Positions 41,338 through 50,274 of a stretch of 64,000 bases of DNA are shown one piece after another. The notes beneath the pieces were generated by a model. It ran no database searches. It was not told the DNA's origin and saw only the letters and a list, made by a program, of their open reading frames with translations. Each line of letters starts with the position of its first letter. The first letter of the stretch is position 1. The position numbers and the translations under genes are program-made. The stretch is from Adhaeribacter rhizoryzae (GTDB lineage Bacteria; Bacteroidota; Bacteroidia; Cytophagales; Hymenobacteraceae), in the NCBI RefSeq assembly GCF_008629685.1, contig NZ_VWSF01000008.1, positions 124,001 through 188,000 on the forward strand, in the 5' to 3' direction.

Positions 41338-41790
41338 GTGAAATTAGAAGATGAAATAAAACAGAAAAAAAGTTTTACCAATCCGTACCACCGCATGATT
41401 GTAAACATCATGTTTACGGGTAATTGGGTGCAAAAGCATATTGCCACGAAGCTAAAGCCGTACGGGCTTTCGTTGCAGCAGCATAATTTGCTACGGATTT
41501 TGCGCGGGCAACATCCTAACCCCAGTACGCTGGGCATGATTCAGGAACGCATGATGGACCCCATGTCTAACGCTACCCGGTTGGTAGATAAATTGCTGGA
41601 TAAAGAATTGGTGCAGCGCGGCCAATGTGCCGATAACCGCCGGAAAGTAGATATTGTTATCACCAAAAAAGGCCTCGACTTACTAGCCCAAACCGATTAT
41701 ATTATTGCGGAATTTGATCAGTTATATAACACCCTCACGGCTGAAGAAGCAACCTTGGTGGGCGAACTGCTGGATAAATTGCGGAGCTGA
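41338..41790 (+). CDS. MarR-family transcriptional regulator (GTG start)
   Basis: A 150-residue winged-helix regulator. A dimer helix (NPYHRMIVNIMFTGNWVQKHI), the winged-helix part (LQQHNLLRILRGQHPNPSTLGMIQERMMDPMSNATRLVDKLLDKELVQRG) and the D-NRRKVDIVITKKG wing are the recognised MarR plan. The first codon is GTG at 41338: the chain VKLEDEIKQKKSFTNPYH then matches the usual start of this branch in Bacteroidota; an AAAGAG precedes it. Such proteins sense small ligands. The target could be a nearby gene, but no clear operator is visible. A DUF or AKR gene lies 540 bases downstream. Confidence 0.88.
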   Translation: MKLEDEIKQKKSFTNPYHRMIVNIMFTGNWVQKHIATKLKPYGLSLQQHNLLRILRGQHPNPSTLGMIQERMMDPMSNATRLVDKLLDKELVQRGQCADNRRKVDIVITKKGLDLLAQTDYIIAEFDQLYNTLTAEEATLVGELLDKLRS

Positions 41791-42327
41791 GGATATTTAA
41801 AAAGAAAATTAATAGCTGTTATTATTATCTGAATTATATAACTATTTTCCTGTAAGGCTATTCTGAGTAGTTGGTATATTTGGTTTTATATCCTTTGTAA
41901 TTAATTTTGGTATAATGTAAGCGGTTGTAAATAAATACTTAGTGATAAAGGTAATAAGCGTTTAATATAAATATTTAAAAAATAGACAAAGCAAAGGCAG
42001 GCGGTTAGTTTGTATTTAAATGATGGCAAGGAAATTGTAATAATTAACTTGTTTTCATAGCTTTTATTCTTCAGGGCAGGAGCGGTTTATAACCGTTTTT
42101 GCCCTGTTTTTTTGTTTACGCCAGGTAATAAGCTTAAATATTGGTTGTAATGGCACGGCCATTTATTTAGGTATCAAAATAAAGTAAAACAGTTAATTTA
42201 CTCCTGGTTAATATCTTTTTAGCGTAATGGGGTAATTAAAATTATTAACCTGAATAATTACCGGTACATATTTCGCTACGTACACGTACAGCAACTTAAA
42301 CTTTGCTAACCTTAATAAACCTGAACC
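41791..42327. other. 537-base intergenic region with terminator-like element copy 1
   Basis: AT-rich without a convincing coding frame. It holds copy 1 of a terminator-like element (about 42040-42115): a TGTTTTCATA motif (42050-42059), then the hairpin CAGGGCA (42072-42078) / TGCCCTG (42100-42106) with an inner CGGTT/AACCG stem and a T-run. It lies nearly 300 bases past the MarR stop, so it may end a short untranslated transcript. Confidence 0.6.
42072..42113 (+). terminator. Terminator-like hairpin, copy 1
   Basis: Two nested stems (CAGGGCA/TGCCCTG and CGGTT/AACCG) then seven T. The left arm CAGGGCAGGAGC is nearly the same as CAGGCCAGGAGC in copy 2 at 43439-43450. Confidence 0.75.
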
Positions 42328-43356
42328 ATGAAATATAATTTATTAGGCGATACCGGTGTGTTGGTATCGGAATTGTGCTTTGGCACCATGACCTTTGGCG
42401 GGCAGGGCCACTGGGAGGCTATTGGCCGGCAGCAACAAGATGAAGTTAATGTGCTAATGAAAACAGCGGTAGATGCCGGCATTAATTTTATAGATACCGC
42501 TAACGTATATTCTTTTGGTTTATCGGAGCAAATGCTGGGCACCAGCTTAAAACAAGTGGGCCTGAACCGCAACAGCCTGTTTATTGCTACTAAAGTACGG
42601 GGCCGCATGGGACCCGGCCTAAACGAATTAGGCTTATCGAGGTACCACGTAATGCAATCTGTAGAAGAAAGTTTAGCGCGTTTGCAGGTAGATCATATTG
42701 ATTTATTGTATGTGCACGGGGTTGATGCTGCTACCTCGGTAGAGCAGGTGGTACATACCTTGCACGATGTGGTGCAGAGCGGCAAGGTGCGTTACATAGG
42801 CGTGTGTAACTGGCCGGCCTGGATGGTAATGAAAGCATTAGGAATTGCCCGTAAACACGGTTGGCACGAATTTATAGCCATGCAATATTTTTACGCCGCT
42901 GCTAACCGCGATGTAGAACACGAATTATTGCCTTTAGCGCAAGACCAGCATTTAGCATTTATGCCCTGGAGCCCCCTGGCCGGTGGCTTTTTATCCGGTA
43001 AGTTTACCCGCGACCAAACCAATACGGGCGGACAATCCAGGCGCGATACTTTTGATTTTCCGGTTATAAACAAAGAACGGGCCTACGATATTATTGATGT
43101 GTTGCTGGAAGTGGCAAATAATTATCAGGTATCGGCGGCAGAAGTGGCACTGGCTTGGGTGCGCCAGCAACCCGGTGTAACCAGTACCATTATCGGGGCC
43201 AAAACGCCGGAGCAGTTGCAGGCCAATATTCATTCGGCTAGTTTTAATTTAAACCCCGAGGAGCTAACCCGATTAAACACGATTAGTCAGCCCGAAAAAA
43301 TGTATCCTGGCTGGATGGTAGAACGGCAAATGGGCGACCGGTTTCCGGTAAAATAA
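42328..43356 (+). CDS. Aldo/keto reductase
   Basis: A 342-residue NADPH-dependent oxidoreductase of the (beta/alpha)8 AKR fold. The catalytic tetrad region is visible: INFIDTANVYSFGLSE (Asp and Tyr), FIATKVRG (Lys) and YVHGVD (His). TSTIIGAKTPEQLQANIHS near the C-terminus is the cofactor phosphate site. It belongs to the AKR11/12-like branch with MKYNLLGDTGVLVSELCFGTMTFG at the start. Substrates are small aldehydes or sugar-derived ketones. The gene stands alone, with the MarR gene upstream on the same strand and with copies of one terminator-like element on each side. Confidence 0.93.
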   Translation: MKYNLLGDTGVLVSELCFGTMTFGGQGHWEAIGRQQQDEVNVLMKTAVDAGINFIDTANVYSFGLSEQMLGTSLKQVGLNRNSLFIATKVRGRMGPGLNELGLSRYHVMQSVEESLARLQVDHIDLLYVHGVDAATSVEQVVHTLHDVVQSGKVRYIGVCNWPAWMVMKALGIARKHGWHEFIAMQYFYAAANRDVEHELLPLAQDQHLAFMPWSPLAGGFLSGKFTRDQTNTGGQSRRDTFDFPVINKERAYDIIDVLLEVANNYQVSAAEVALAWVRQQPGVTSTIIGAKTPEQLQANIHSASFNLNPEELTRLNTISQPEKMYPGWMVERQMGDRFPVK

Positions 43357-43667
43357 ATAGTTAATAAATAATACTTTAAGGAATTGTGGCAACATAATTG
43401 CTATAATATAATTACTGTTTTCATAACTTCCTTTTTTGCAGGCCAGGAGCATTTAATTAGCTTCTGGCCTGTTTTTTTGTTACTTGTTCCTAAACGCTTA
43501 ATTTTAGCACTACACCGGTTATCTATAAAATATTCTGCTTAAAACAGGTTAGTACTCCGCCCAATTAGAAATTATAAATTATAAATTATGAATTACCATC
43601 AACTCGACCAATAATGTCTTATTTAATGGATAAGTTTTCTAAATATTAATCTGGAGAAGCACTGGCT
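43357..43667. other. Intergenic region with terminator-like element copy 2
   Basis: A 311-base gap with terminator-like copy 2 (43416-43478) and further AT-rich sequence. No credible gene. The upstream half of the YdeI-like gene's leader lies here. Confidence 0.55.
43438..43479 (+). terminator. Terminator-like hairpin, copy 2
   Basis: CAGGCCAGGAGC (43439-43450) pairs with GCTTCTGGCCTG (43460-43471), one G·T pair, loop ATTTAATTA, then TTTTTTT. TGTTTTCATA lies 23 bases ahead of the stem, as in copy 1. Confidence 0.82.
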
Positions 43668-44180
43668 ATGTCCGTAATTACTTATGCTACCCCCATTGGG
43701 CGTTTAGAGTACCTCGTCGGGATGCATTATTTAGAAGTGCCTGCCGAAATATTGCAGCAACTAGGCGGCAAATTTAACATGCGGCTGTTGTGTACGGTAA
43801 ACCATAAACTTACTTTTCAGGGCGGACTTATGGCGCTGGGGCAGGGGAATGCCTATATCAGCATTAATAATAAGCGCTTAAAGCAGTTGGGGGTAAAATA
43901 CGGCGATGTAGTGCAGGTAACGCTGCAAGAAGATAAAAGCCAGTACGGAATGGACATGCCGGAAGAATTAGCCGAGTTGCTGCAGCAGGATAATATTGGC
44001 CGGGAACGATTCGACCAACTCACGCCGGGCCGGCAGCGCTACATTATTCATTATGTTTCGGCGGTTAAGAACCCCCAACTCCGCATCGATCGGGCTATTT
44101 TGCTCATCGAAAACCTGAAACAACTGCCCTTGGGTAAAGAGTCGTTCCGGGAAATGCTGGGGCTAGGAAAAAGGCCTTAA
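43668..44180 (+). CDS. YdeI/OmpD-associated family protein with DUF1905 half
   Basis: A 170-residue protein. The N-terminal half (about 1-85) is a DUF1905-like beta-barrel: MRLLCTVNHKLTFQGGLMALGQGNAYISINNKRLKQLGVKYGD, with GDVVQVTLQED at its end. The C-terminal half (about 95-160) is the YdeI/OmpD-associated helical region: MPEELAELLQQD, TPGRQRYIIHYVSAVKNPQLRIDRAILLIENL. In Salmonella related proteins affect antimicrobial-peptide resistance; here the role is unknown. TGGAGAAG before the ATG is a good ribosome-binding site. Confidence 0.82.
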   Translation: MSVITYATPIGRLEYLVGMHYLEVPAEILQQLGGKFNMRLLCTVNHKLTFQGGLMALGQGNAYISINNKRLKQLGVKYGDVVQVTLQEDKSQYGMDMPEELAELLQQDNIGRERFDQLTPGRQRYIIHYVSAVKNPQLRIDRAILLIENLKQLPLGKESFREMLGLGKRP

Positions 44181-44231
44181 CGGTAAATAATCAGCTATTG
44201 CCTTCCAGTACTATAGTTTTAATAACGTGAG

Positions 44232-44711
44232 TTAGTTTTTAGGATAGTCGTTGTTAATTTCTATCCAGTGGCCATCCGGGTCTTGGAAATAAATTTGCTT
44301 TACGCCATCTACGCGCACCGTTGGCGCTTTGGCGGTACCCGGCCAGTTGGTATATTCTATGTTGTGCTTAGTTAAGTTAGCGATAAAATCTTCTATAGAT
44401 TTTACACTAAAACATAAGTGTTCATTTTTATTGTGCGTAGTCGCTTTTTCCGCGCCCTGAATTAAGTGCAATTGCCCGGCTACACCTAACGTAAACCAGG
44501 TATGTAAACCATCTTTAAAAGGCTCCGGTATTTTTTGCAATTGCAGCACCTGTTCGTAAAAAGCAGTACTTTTCTCCAGGTTAACCACGTGTACCGCTAT
44601 ATGATTTAAGACCAATATTCCCGGTGCGGCAGCATCTGTTTTCTGGGCTAGCGCAGCACCCGAGAGAAATAAAAAGAAACTCAGAATAAAATATTGGCTA
44701 AAGCGTTTCAT
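44232..44711 (-). CDS. Exported VOC-family protein
   Basis: A 159-residue protein with a signal peptide (1-22, ending GAALAQ), unusual for a glyoxalase-fold protein. The VOC half is VLNHIAVHVVNLEKSTAFYEQVLQLQ and, later, HLCFSVKSIEDFIANL with DGHWIEINNDYP at the end, where His and Glu probably bind a metal. It may be a periplasmic dioxygenase- or glyoxalase-like enzyme, or a binding protein. It lies convergent with the YdeI-like gene. Confidence 0.78.
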   Translation of the reverse strand: MKRFSQYFILSFFLFLSGAALAQKTDAAAPGILVLNHIAVHVVNLEKSTAFYEQVLQLQKIPEPFKDGLHTWFTLGVAGQLHLIQGAEKATTHNKNEHLCFSVKSIEDFIANLTKHNIEYTNWPGTAKAPTVRVDGVKQIYFQDPDGHWIEINNDYPKN

Positions 44712-44868
44712 GGCAACAAGGCTGTCTTAAAGTAAATATAACTTTTAACCAAGCCAAAACATAGCTAAACGCCGGATTAAATCTTCTGAAACACCCTTAC
44801 ATACTATAACCGGCTTGGGAGCAGAGAATTTAAAGCTAGCTTCCGGAACTGCTCTTAATATTTACCTT

Positions 44869-44876
44869 TATCTTTG
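44869..44876 (+). promoter_or_regulatory. Promoter -7 box of the nuclease gene
   Basis: TATCTTTG followed by CA is a typical Bacteroidota -7 element. The -33 region is not clear. It is about 50 bases before the start codon. Confidence 0.5.
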
Positions 44877-44927
44877 CACCGCCAAACAGATAAAAAATTA
44901 CTGGTAATAAAATTGCGTTATTCTAAC

Positions 44928-45695
44928 ATGAAAAAAATATTCCTGATTTTGTTTTTAGTGCCGTTTGTAGCAGCACAGGCGTTGGCTTGGGGGCAAACCG
45001 GCCACCGGGTAGTGGGGCTGGTAGCCGAGCAGCATTTAAATAAAAAAGCCCGTAAAAAAGTAGCCGCAGTACTGCAGCAAAATTCTTTGGCCGAAGTTGC
45101 CGATTGGATGGATAATATTCGGTCGGATAAAAAGTACGATCATACCGCCGACTGGCATTGGGTTACCATACCCGACGGTATGCAATACGAAGCTACCCAG
45201 AAAAACCCGAACGGCGATGTGGTTATGAAACTCGAAGAAGTTATTGCCACCCTGAAAGCCAGTAATTTAGCCCGCGAAAAAGAAGAAGAGTACCTGAAAT
45301 ATTTGGTACACCTGGTAGGCGATTTGCACCAACCGCTGCACGTGGGCGGCAAAGACGACCAGGGCGGTAATCGCGTGCGCCTGCAATGGTTTGGCGAAAA
45401 TTCTAACCTGCACCGCGTTTGGGACAGCGACATGATAGAAGGCAAGCAATTAAGCTTTACCGAATTAGCCAATTTTGTAGGGCCGGTTACCAAAGAACAA
45501 ATAAAAGCCTGGCAAACCAATAACATCCGCGATTGGGCCCAAGGCATGATGGTTTATCGTCCGCAGGTTTATAAATTGCCCGAAGACAATAAATTAGGCT
45601 ATGTTTATTCTTACGAAAACTTTGGTACGGTACAACAGCTATTATTGCAGGCCGGGGTCCGGCTGGCCGGCTTGTTAAACCAGATATACGGCTAA
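44928..45695 (+). CDS. S1/P1-type zinc nuclease, exported
   Basis: A 255-residue protein. The signal peptide (1-20, ending AQALA) leaves Trp21 as the first mature residue; in S1/P1 nucleases the N-terminal Trp binds zinc. Other ligands appear in GQTGHR (His26), ADWHW, HLVGDLHQPLHVGG and NLHRVWDSDMI. All nine zinc ligands of the three-zinc site seem to be present. The enzyme degrades single-stranded DNA and RNA. Exported S1/P1 nucleases likely salvage nucleotides from outside the cell. The upstream ATG/TTG of the long frame is not used, because the signal peptide starts at 44928. Confidence 0.88.
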   Translation: MKKIFLILFLVPFVAAQALAWGQTGHRVVGLVAEQHLNKKARKKVAAVLQQNSLAEVADWMDNIRSDKKYDHTADWHWVTIPDGMQYEATQKNPNGDVVMKLEEVIATLKASNLAREKEEEYLKYLVHLVGDLHQPLHVGGKDDQGGNRVRLQWFGENSNLHRVWDSDMIEGKQLSFTELANFVGPVTKEQIKAWQTNNIRDWAQGMMVYRPQVYKLPEDNKLGYVYSYENFGTVQQLLLQAGVRLAGLLNQIYG

Positions 45696-45730
45696 ATATT
45701 TTAGAACTTAATTAAAGCTTAATTTAAAGC

Positions 45731-45766
45731 AATGCACCGTTGTGGATATATTCCGGCGGTGCATTT
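45731..45766 (+). terminator. Terminator of the nuclease gene
   Basis: AATGCACCG (45731-45739) pairs with CGGTGCATT (45757-45765), followed by a T-rich stretch. Confidence 0.78.
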
Positions 45767-45900
45767 TCTTTTTATTTAAATAATGGTAAATATTGGCGGT
45801 TGTTTTCTGAAGTCGAAGCTTTGGGTTTATTTGCCTTAATTTATTTTAAACCGTACTATTACCTACCTGATTTTAATGCGCAAGCCTAACGCCGCCTTAT

Positions 45901-47214
45901 ATGCAGTCTTACTTTAAATTAAAAGAAAACAATACCAATGTTTACACCGAAGTAATTGCGGGTATTTCGTCTTTTTTGGCTACGTCTTACATTATTGTGG
46001 TTAATCCCAGTATTTTAAGCCAAGCCGGCTTGCCTTTTGACGGGGCGCTAACCGCTACAGTTATTGTATGCTTTTTTAGTAGCCTGATGATGGGCTTGTA
46101 CGCCCGCAATCCAATATTGGTAGCACCGGGTATGGGCCTGAATGCTTTTTTTACTTTTTCGGCGGTATTGGGTATGCAAGTGCCGTGGCCCGTGGCTTTG
46201 GGGGCCGTATTCTGGTCCGGTATTGTATTTTTGCTCTTATCGGCTTTTAACGTGCGCACCTATATTGTGCGAGCTATTCCGCGGCCTTTGCGGTATGCGA
46301 TTGCAGCCGGTATTGGCTTATTTATTACGCTTATCGGGTTTGCCAATGCCAAATTTATCATTTCTAATCCGGCTACTATTATTGGCGTGAGCCCCTTAAA
46401 CCCAACCTTGCTTACTTTTCTGGCAGGCCTGCTGGTTACAGCCGTATTGGTAACCAAAAATATAAAGGGCGGCATATTGCTGGGTATTTTATTTACCACG
46501 CTGGCGGCTTATCCATTGGGCCGTTGGTGGGCTACCGGCGAGGCGGCCGCTACCCTCGTAAACTTTAACGGTATTTTTGCCGCTCCGGATTTTAGCTTGT
46601 TATTTAAGTTAGATTTAATAAACTCGCTGCAATGGGCCGTGGTGCCGGTAATATTTGCTTTTGTTTTTACCGATATGTTCGATAGCCTTTCTACGTTGGT
46701 GGGTTTAGCCGAAGCCGCCAACCTGCTGGACGAAAACGGCGAGCCCAAAAACGTAAAACGCGCCCTCATGACCGATGCCGTAGCCACCACCTTAGCTGGC
46801 TTGGTTGGTTCCAGCCCCGGTACGGCTTACATTGAGTCGGCGGTTGGGATTGATGCCGGCGGCCGTACCGGGCTTACCGCGGTAGTAGGTGGTTTGCTGT
46901 TTTTGCCGTTCTTGTTTTTAGCGCCGCTGCTATCGGTTATTCCGGCAATTGCCACTGCGCCGGCTTTGGTGCTGGTAGGCGTATTTATGATACGGCCCGT
47001 CATAAAAATTAATTGGCTGCAACTCGACGAAGCCATTCCGGCTTTCCTGGCGATGGTTTTAATTCCGTTTACCTATTCCATTACCCAAGGCATTATCTGG
47101 GGCTTTCTGTCCTGGACCGCCTTAAAATTAATAACCGGAAAAAGAAAAGAAGTCCCCTGGCCGCTGCTGATAATTGATATTTTCTGTATTGCCGCTTTGT
47201 TTTTACACCGTTAA
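45901..47214 (+). CDS. NCS2/AzgA-type purine permease
   Basis: A 437-residue permease with 12-14 hydrophobic segments. The AzgA branch of NCS2 is shown by PGMGLNAFFTFSAV, then FTDMFDSLSTLVGLAEAA and SSPGTAYIESAVGIDAGGRTGLTAVVGG, the signature with the substrate-binding Glu/Asp. Such permeases import hypoxanthine, guanine or adenine with protons. Its position after a secreted nuclease gene is in keeping with nucleobase salvage, although the two are separate units. No purine riboswitch-like structure is visible in the 135 bases upstream. Confidence 0.92.
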   Translation: MQSYFKLKENNTNVYTEVIAGISSFLATSYIIVVNPSILSQAGLPFDGALTATVIVCFFSSLMMGLYARNPILVAPGMGLNAFFTFSAVLGMQVPWPVALGAVFWSGIVFLLLSAFNVRTYIVRAIPRPLRYAIAAGIGLFITLIGFANAKFIISNPATIIGVSPLNPTLLTFLAGLLVTAVLVTKNIKGGILLGILFTTLAAYPLGRWWATGEAAATLVNFNGIFAAPDFSLLFKLDLINSLQWAVVPVIFAFVFTDMFDSLSTLVGLAEAANLLDENGEPKNVKRALMTDAVATTLAGLVGSSPGTAYIESAVGIDAGGRTGLTAVVGGLLFLPFLFLAPLLSVIPAIATAPALVLVGVFMIRPVIKINWLQLDEAIPAFLAMVLIPFTYSITQGIIWGFLSWTALKLITGKRKEVPWPLLIIDIFCIAALFLHR

Positions 47215-47269
47215 TAGGATCGTACTAGGGAACGTTATAATGTGCTTTAATTTGTTTTGGTAGAATATT

Positions 47270-47482
47270 TTATGTGTTTCTAGCCTGACCAATTAACATT
47301 AATCCGATCCCAATAAAGAGTATTCCTCCAATTACATTCAGTACTTTATTTCCTTTTTCAGGATTCTTAAATTTAAATCCATGAGAAGGGAAGAACCACA
47401 TAAAAGCATATTTATTCTTTGTAAAAAATGCGGTATATAAACATAATAAGCCCCAGCAAATAAATGCTAATCCATCTATCAT
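47270..47482 (-). CDS. Small two-helix membrane protein
   Basis: A 70-residue protein with two hydrophobic segments: MIDGLAFICWGLLCLYTAFF (about 3-22) and VIGGILFIGIGLMLIGQA (about 49-66), and a basic, aromatic loop between. No known family that I can name. Its role is unknown. It is small and could be missed by gene callers, but the two spans and codon usage look coding. Confidence 0.6.
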   Translation of the reverse strand: MIDGLAFICWGLLCLYTAFFTKNKYAFMWFFPSHGFKFKNPEKGNKVLNVIGGILFIGIGLMLIGQARNT

Positions 47483-47570
47483 TTTATTGACTTATTTTAT
47501 TCCTTACGTGTCTTTTACAGATATTTACTTTTAACAAAATTAAAGCGGTTAAATTTATTCTTTATCTCAC

Positions 47571-47731
47571 CCAATACTAAATAGTTAGCGGTAAACAGTT
47601 ATCAGTTGCCACTAGTCAGTAACAATTGCTAAATTCAGAATACAACCATTTCTTTACCAAGCTAAAAATCTATAAATAATTGCTTGTTTACTGATATCTG
47701 CTTACTAATAACTGTTTACTAATAACTGAAA
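47571..47731. repeat. Low-complexity spacer with inverted arms
   Basis: GTAAACAGTTATCAGT (47591-47606) pairs with ACTAATAACTGTTTAC (47704-47719) at 15 of 16 positions. The DNA in between is degenerate ACTAATAACT-type sequence. It lies downstream of the next minus-strand gene. Confidence 0.6.
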
Positions 47732-48994
47732 TCAGGTTTTCTGTTTTTTCTTTTTGGCGGCGGGGAATAAAATATTATTTAAAATGAGGCGGTAGCCGGG
47801 CGAGTTGGGGTGCAGCGAGAGGTCAGTGGGGTTCTCGGTGCCGCGGGGCTGGTAGGCTTCGGGGTCGTGGCCGCCGTAAAAAGTCCAGGTGCCTTTGCCG
47901 GCGGTGCCGTTCATGTAGCGCACTTCGTTGGCCGCTTTTGTTTCGCCCATAATAGTTGCTTCGGCTTTCACTTGTTCTTTCTTGAAAGCGGTAGTTTGGC
48001 CCATAAACCCTTTAATGGTTTTTTCGTGGTTCTGGGTGAGCATGGTAGGGATAGGATCGTACTTGGCCGAGAAAGTGAACAGCGAAAAGAAATCATCTTC
48101 ACGGGAAATATTGCGCTCCCAACGCTGGTTATCGATGCTGGAAAAACCTCTTTCGGAAGAATTCAGGCTGATAATAAAATTTTTGAAAGCAAAAGTTTTG
48201 CTGTAATCCAGTTTTTGTTGCGCCTGCGGGTCTACGTCATCGCCATCAAATACGGCATCCACAATATCTACGCCCTCCGCCGATAAAGCAATATCGTAGG
48301 TGTCGGTGGCCGAACACATGGCAAACATAAAGCCACCACCGGCTACAAATTCTTTAATTTTTTTAGCTACGCCCAGTTTCATGTGCGATACTTTGCCAAA
48401 GCCGAATTTCTGGGCAATGCGCTCGGCTTCCTGTTTTTCCATTTGCCGTTCCTGGTAGCGCCGCCGGCCCAACGATTTGCCGTACTGGCCGGTAAAATCT
48501 TCGTGGTGCAGGTGCAGCCAATCGTACTTCAATAATTTCTGATCCAGCACTTCTTCGTCGAACAACACGTCGTAAGGTATTTCGGCGTAGGTAAGCACCA
48601 ACGTTACGGCATCTTCACCGGGAGCAGCGGTTTTAGGCGAATAAACGGCAATCTTGGGCATTTTCTCCAGCTTCATCACATCCATGTTTACCTCGGGGTT
48701 GCTAATTTGAGCCACAATGGCCTGGTACTGGGCATCCGAAATAACGCTGTAGCTTACCCCCCGCACCGATAACTCATTTTCCATTTTGGGCGAGTGGACA
48801 AAGGCAAAACTACCACCGCGGTAGTTTAGCAGCCAATCTACTTCCTGCTGGTTTTGCAGTACCCAATAGGCAACGCCGTAAGCTTTCAGGTGGTCTTTCT
48901 GGTCCGCATCCATGGGTACCAGAATTTCGGCGGCCCTGGCTTTAAAAGCCAGTAAAACAATAAAGGCAAAACTGAGTAGAAGTCGGTTGCTCAT
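47732..48994 (-). CDS. Exported GATase-like protein (often misnamed asparagine synthetase B)
   Basis: A 420-residue exported protein with a signal peptide (1-21). It resembles a class of Bacteroidota proteins named asparagine synthetase B in databases, though it lacks both the glutaminase and the synthetase domains. LTYAEIPYDVLFDEEVL and WLHLHHEDFTGQYGK form a start, and FVAGGGFMFAMCSATDTYDIALSAEG shows a Gly-rich elbow with a Cys, as in class I glutamine amidotransferase-like folds; no full Cys-His-Glu triad is certain. A lysine-rich KKKKQKT tail ends it. Its activity is unknown, and the popular name is probably wrong. Confidence 0.72.
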   Translation of the reverse strand: MSNRLLLSFAFIVLLAFKARAAEILVPMDADQKDHLKAYGVAYWVLQNQQEVDWLLNYRGGSFAFVHSPKMENELSVRGVSYSVISDAQYQAIVAQISNPEVNMDVMKLEKMPKIAVYSPKTAAPGEDAVTLVLTYAEIPYDVLFDEEVLDQKLLKYDWLHLHHEDFTGQYGKSLGRRRYQERQMEKQEAERIAQKFGFGKVSHMKLGVAKKIKEFVAGGGFMFAMCSATDTYDIALSAEGVDIVDAVFDGDDVDPQAQQKLDYSKTFAFKNFIISLNSSERGFSSIDNQRWERNISREDDFFSLFTFSAKYDPIPTMLTQNHEKTIKGFMGQTTAFKKEQVKAEATIMGETKAANEVRYMNGTAGKGTWTFYGGHDPEAYQPRGTENPTDLSLHPNSPGYRLILNNILFPAAKKKKQKT

Positions 48995-49191
48995 AATGGA
49001 AAGCCTTTAACGCATTTAAACAAATATAAAAAACCAGCCTGATTTTACCGAAGCCGAATAAATTAATTATGCAATTAATTATTAGGTAATTATAACGAAA
49101 TAAAGTCTTTTAAGTAGGTAATTTAAGCTAAATATTAACTGGCTTTTGGCGAAGTGCCGTACGCAGGCCGCTAAAATAAAACTGACCAGCG

Positions 49192-49944
49192 CTAAACGTT
49201 TTGGTTGTGGCGAATGCGGTTTACAAATTCCTGCATCCGGTCGAAATGCGAGCCTTGCCAGTAAACCCGCCGGCAGGCAGGGCACTGGTAAAACTGGTTA
49301 AAATATTGCTTGGTTTTGGGCGGCAACAGCTCCCATACGGCTTCTTTATTTACCGTAGTAAGTTTGCTGTTGCATTCGAGGCAGCGGGTAAAGGGCGCCA
49401 GGGAATCTTTCAAGTTAAAATAGGTTAATACTTCGGTTAGTTGTTCTTCGGTGTGCTGGGAGCGCAGCCAATAACCCCAGTTTATCTTTTTTTGTTTTAG
49501 TAGCCCAATATCGCGGGTAAGTACCCGGCGGTTATCGCGGGCCGCTATTTCGGCAATATCTTTATCGGAATAATTATTTTGGTAACAGGTATCAAAACCC
49601 AGCAAACGCAGGTTTTTAGCCAGTTTGCCCAGGTGTACATCTAACACAAAGCCGGTTGCTGCCGGCAAATTAGCTTGCAACGAGTAACCTAGCGGCCAGG
49701 TACGCCGCGGAATTGCCGGGTAAACTGCTATCTGGTCGTGGGGGTGCAGCGGCTGCATAAATTTGGCAGGGGCCTGGTTTATTAATATTACGTCTACTTC
49801 GGGGTGGGGTATGCCTAATGCTTCAATGGCATCTTTTACGGCCGGTAAACTGCTGAACGAGTACCGGATAATGGTATTTCTTTCGCGGGGTCGCAAAAAG
49901 TCGTTCAGGTTGCCCTGAAAAAGAAAATCTGCCCATCCGGTCAT
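49192..49944 (-). CDS. Mut7-C RNase domain protein with ubiquitin-like N-terminus
   Basis: A 250-residue protein. The first 85 residues resemble a ThiS/MoaD-like ubiquitin fold (Mut7-C ubiquitin), the second half (about 95-245) is the Mut7-C PIN-like RNase domain: FVLDVHLGKLAKNLRLLGFDT, then EIAARDNRRVLTRDIGLLK with the acidic residues of the active site, then two CxxC pairs (CLECN and CPACRRVYWQGSH) forming a zinc ribbon. The family is thought to act in RNA processing, by homology to exonuclease Mut-7. It has no signal peptide and is cytosolic. Confidence 0.85.
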   Translation of the reverse strand: MTGWADFLFQGNLNDFLRPRERNTIIRYSFSSLPAVKDAIEALGIPHPEVDVILINQAPAKFMQPLHPHDQIAVYPAIPRRTWPLGYSLQANLPAATGFVLDVHLGKLAKNLRLLGFDTCYQNNYSDKDIAEIAARDNRRVLTRDIGLLKQKKINWGYWLRSQHTEEQLTEVLTYFNLKDSLAPFTRCLECNSKLTTVNKEAVWELLPPKTKQYFNQFYQCPACRRVYWQGSHFDRMQEFVNRIRHNQNV

Positions 49945-50052
49945 AGGGTAATATTTCGCACACGAGCATGCGCGTGTTTAGTAAATATTTATACCAGAGG
50001 ACAGGAATATTTTACCTCAACTTTCCTCTGATAAAATAATGAAATTTTCAAA

Positions 50053-50274
50053 TCAGCCGCCGCCAACTTTTTCCTGGTCGGGATGCTCGTTATAGCTGGT
50101 CATGTCTTCTTTCTTGGTATCGCTTTGCGGCGGTACTTCGGAGCCTTCAGCATTAGCGCTTTCGGTTGGGTTATTAGAACCTTGGTTAGCCTTATTTTCT
50201 TCGCCTTCGGTTACTTTTGCCCCTTCGGTAGTAATATTTTGGGCCGGATTATTTTCTTCGTTTTCTGCTTGCAT
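50053..50274 (-). CDS. Small acidic hydrophilic protein
   Basis: A 73-residue protein of Glu, Asn, Pro, Thr, Gly and Lys, with no aliphatic core and no signal peptide. Similar in composition and length to the small protein at 10495-10725. It is likely intrinsically disordered. Function unknown; hydrophilin-like stress proteins are one idea. The frame begins at an ATG with a weak leader. Confidence 0.55.
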   Translation of the reverse strand: MQAENEENNPAQNITTEGAKVTEGEENKANQGSNNPTESANAEGSEVPPQSDTKKEDMTSYNEHPDQEKVGGG

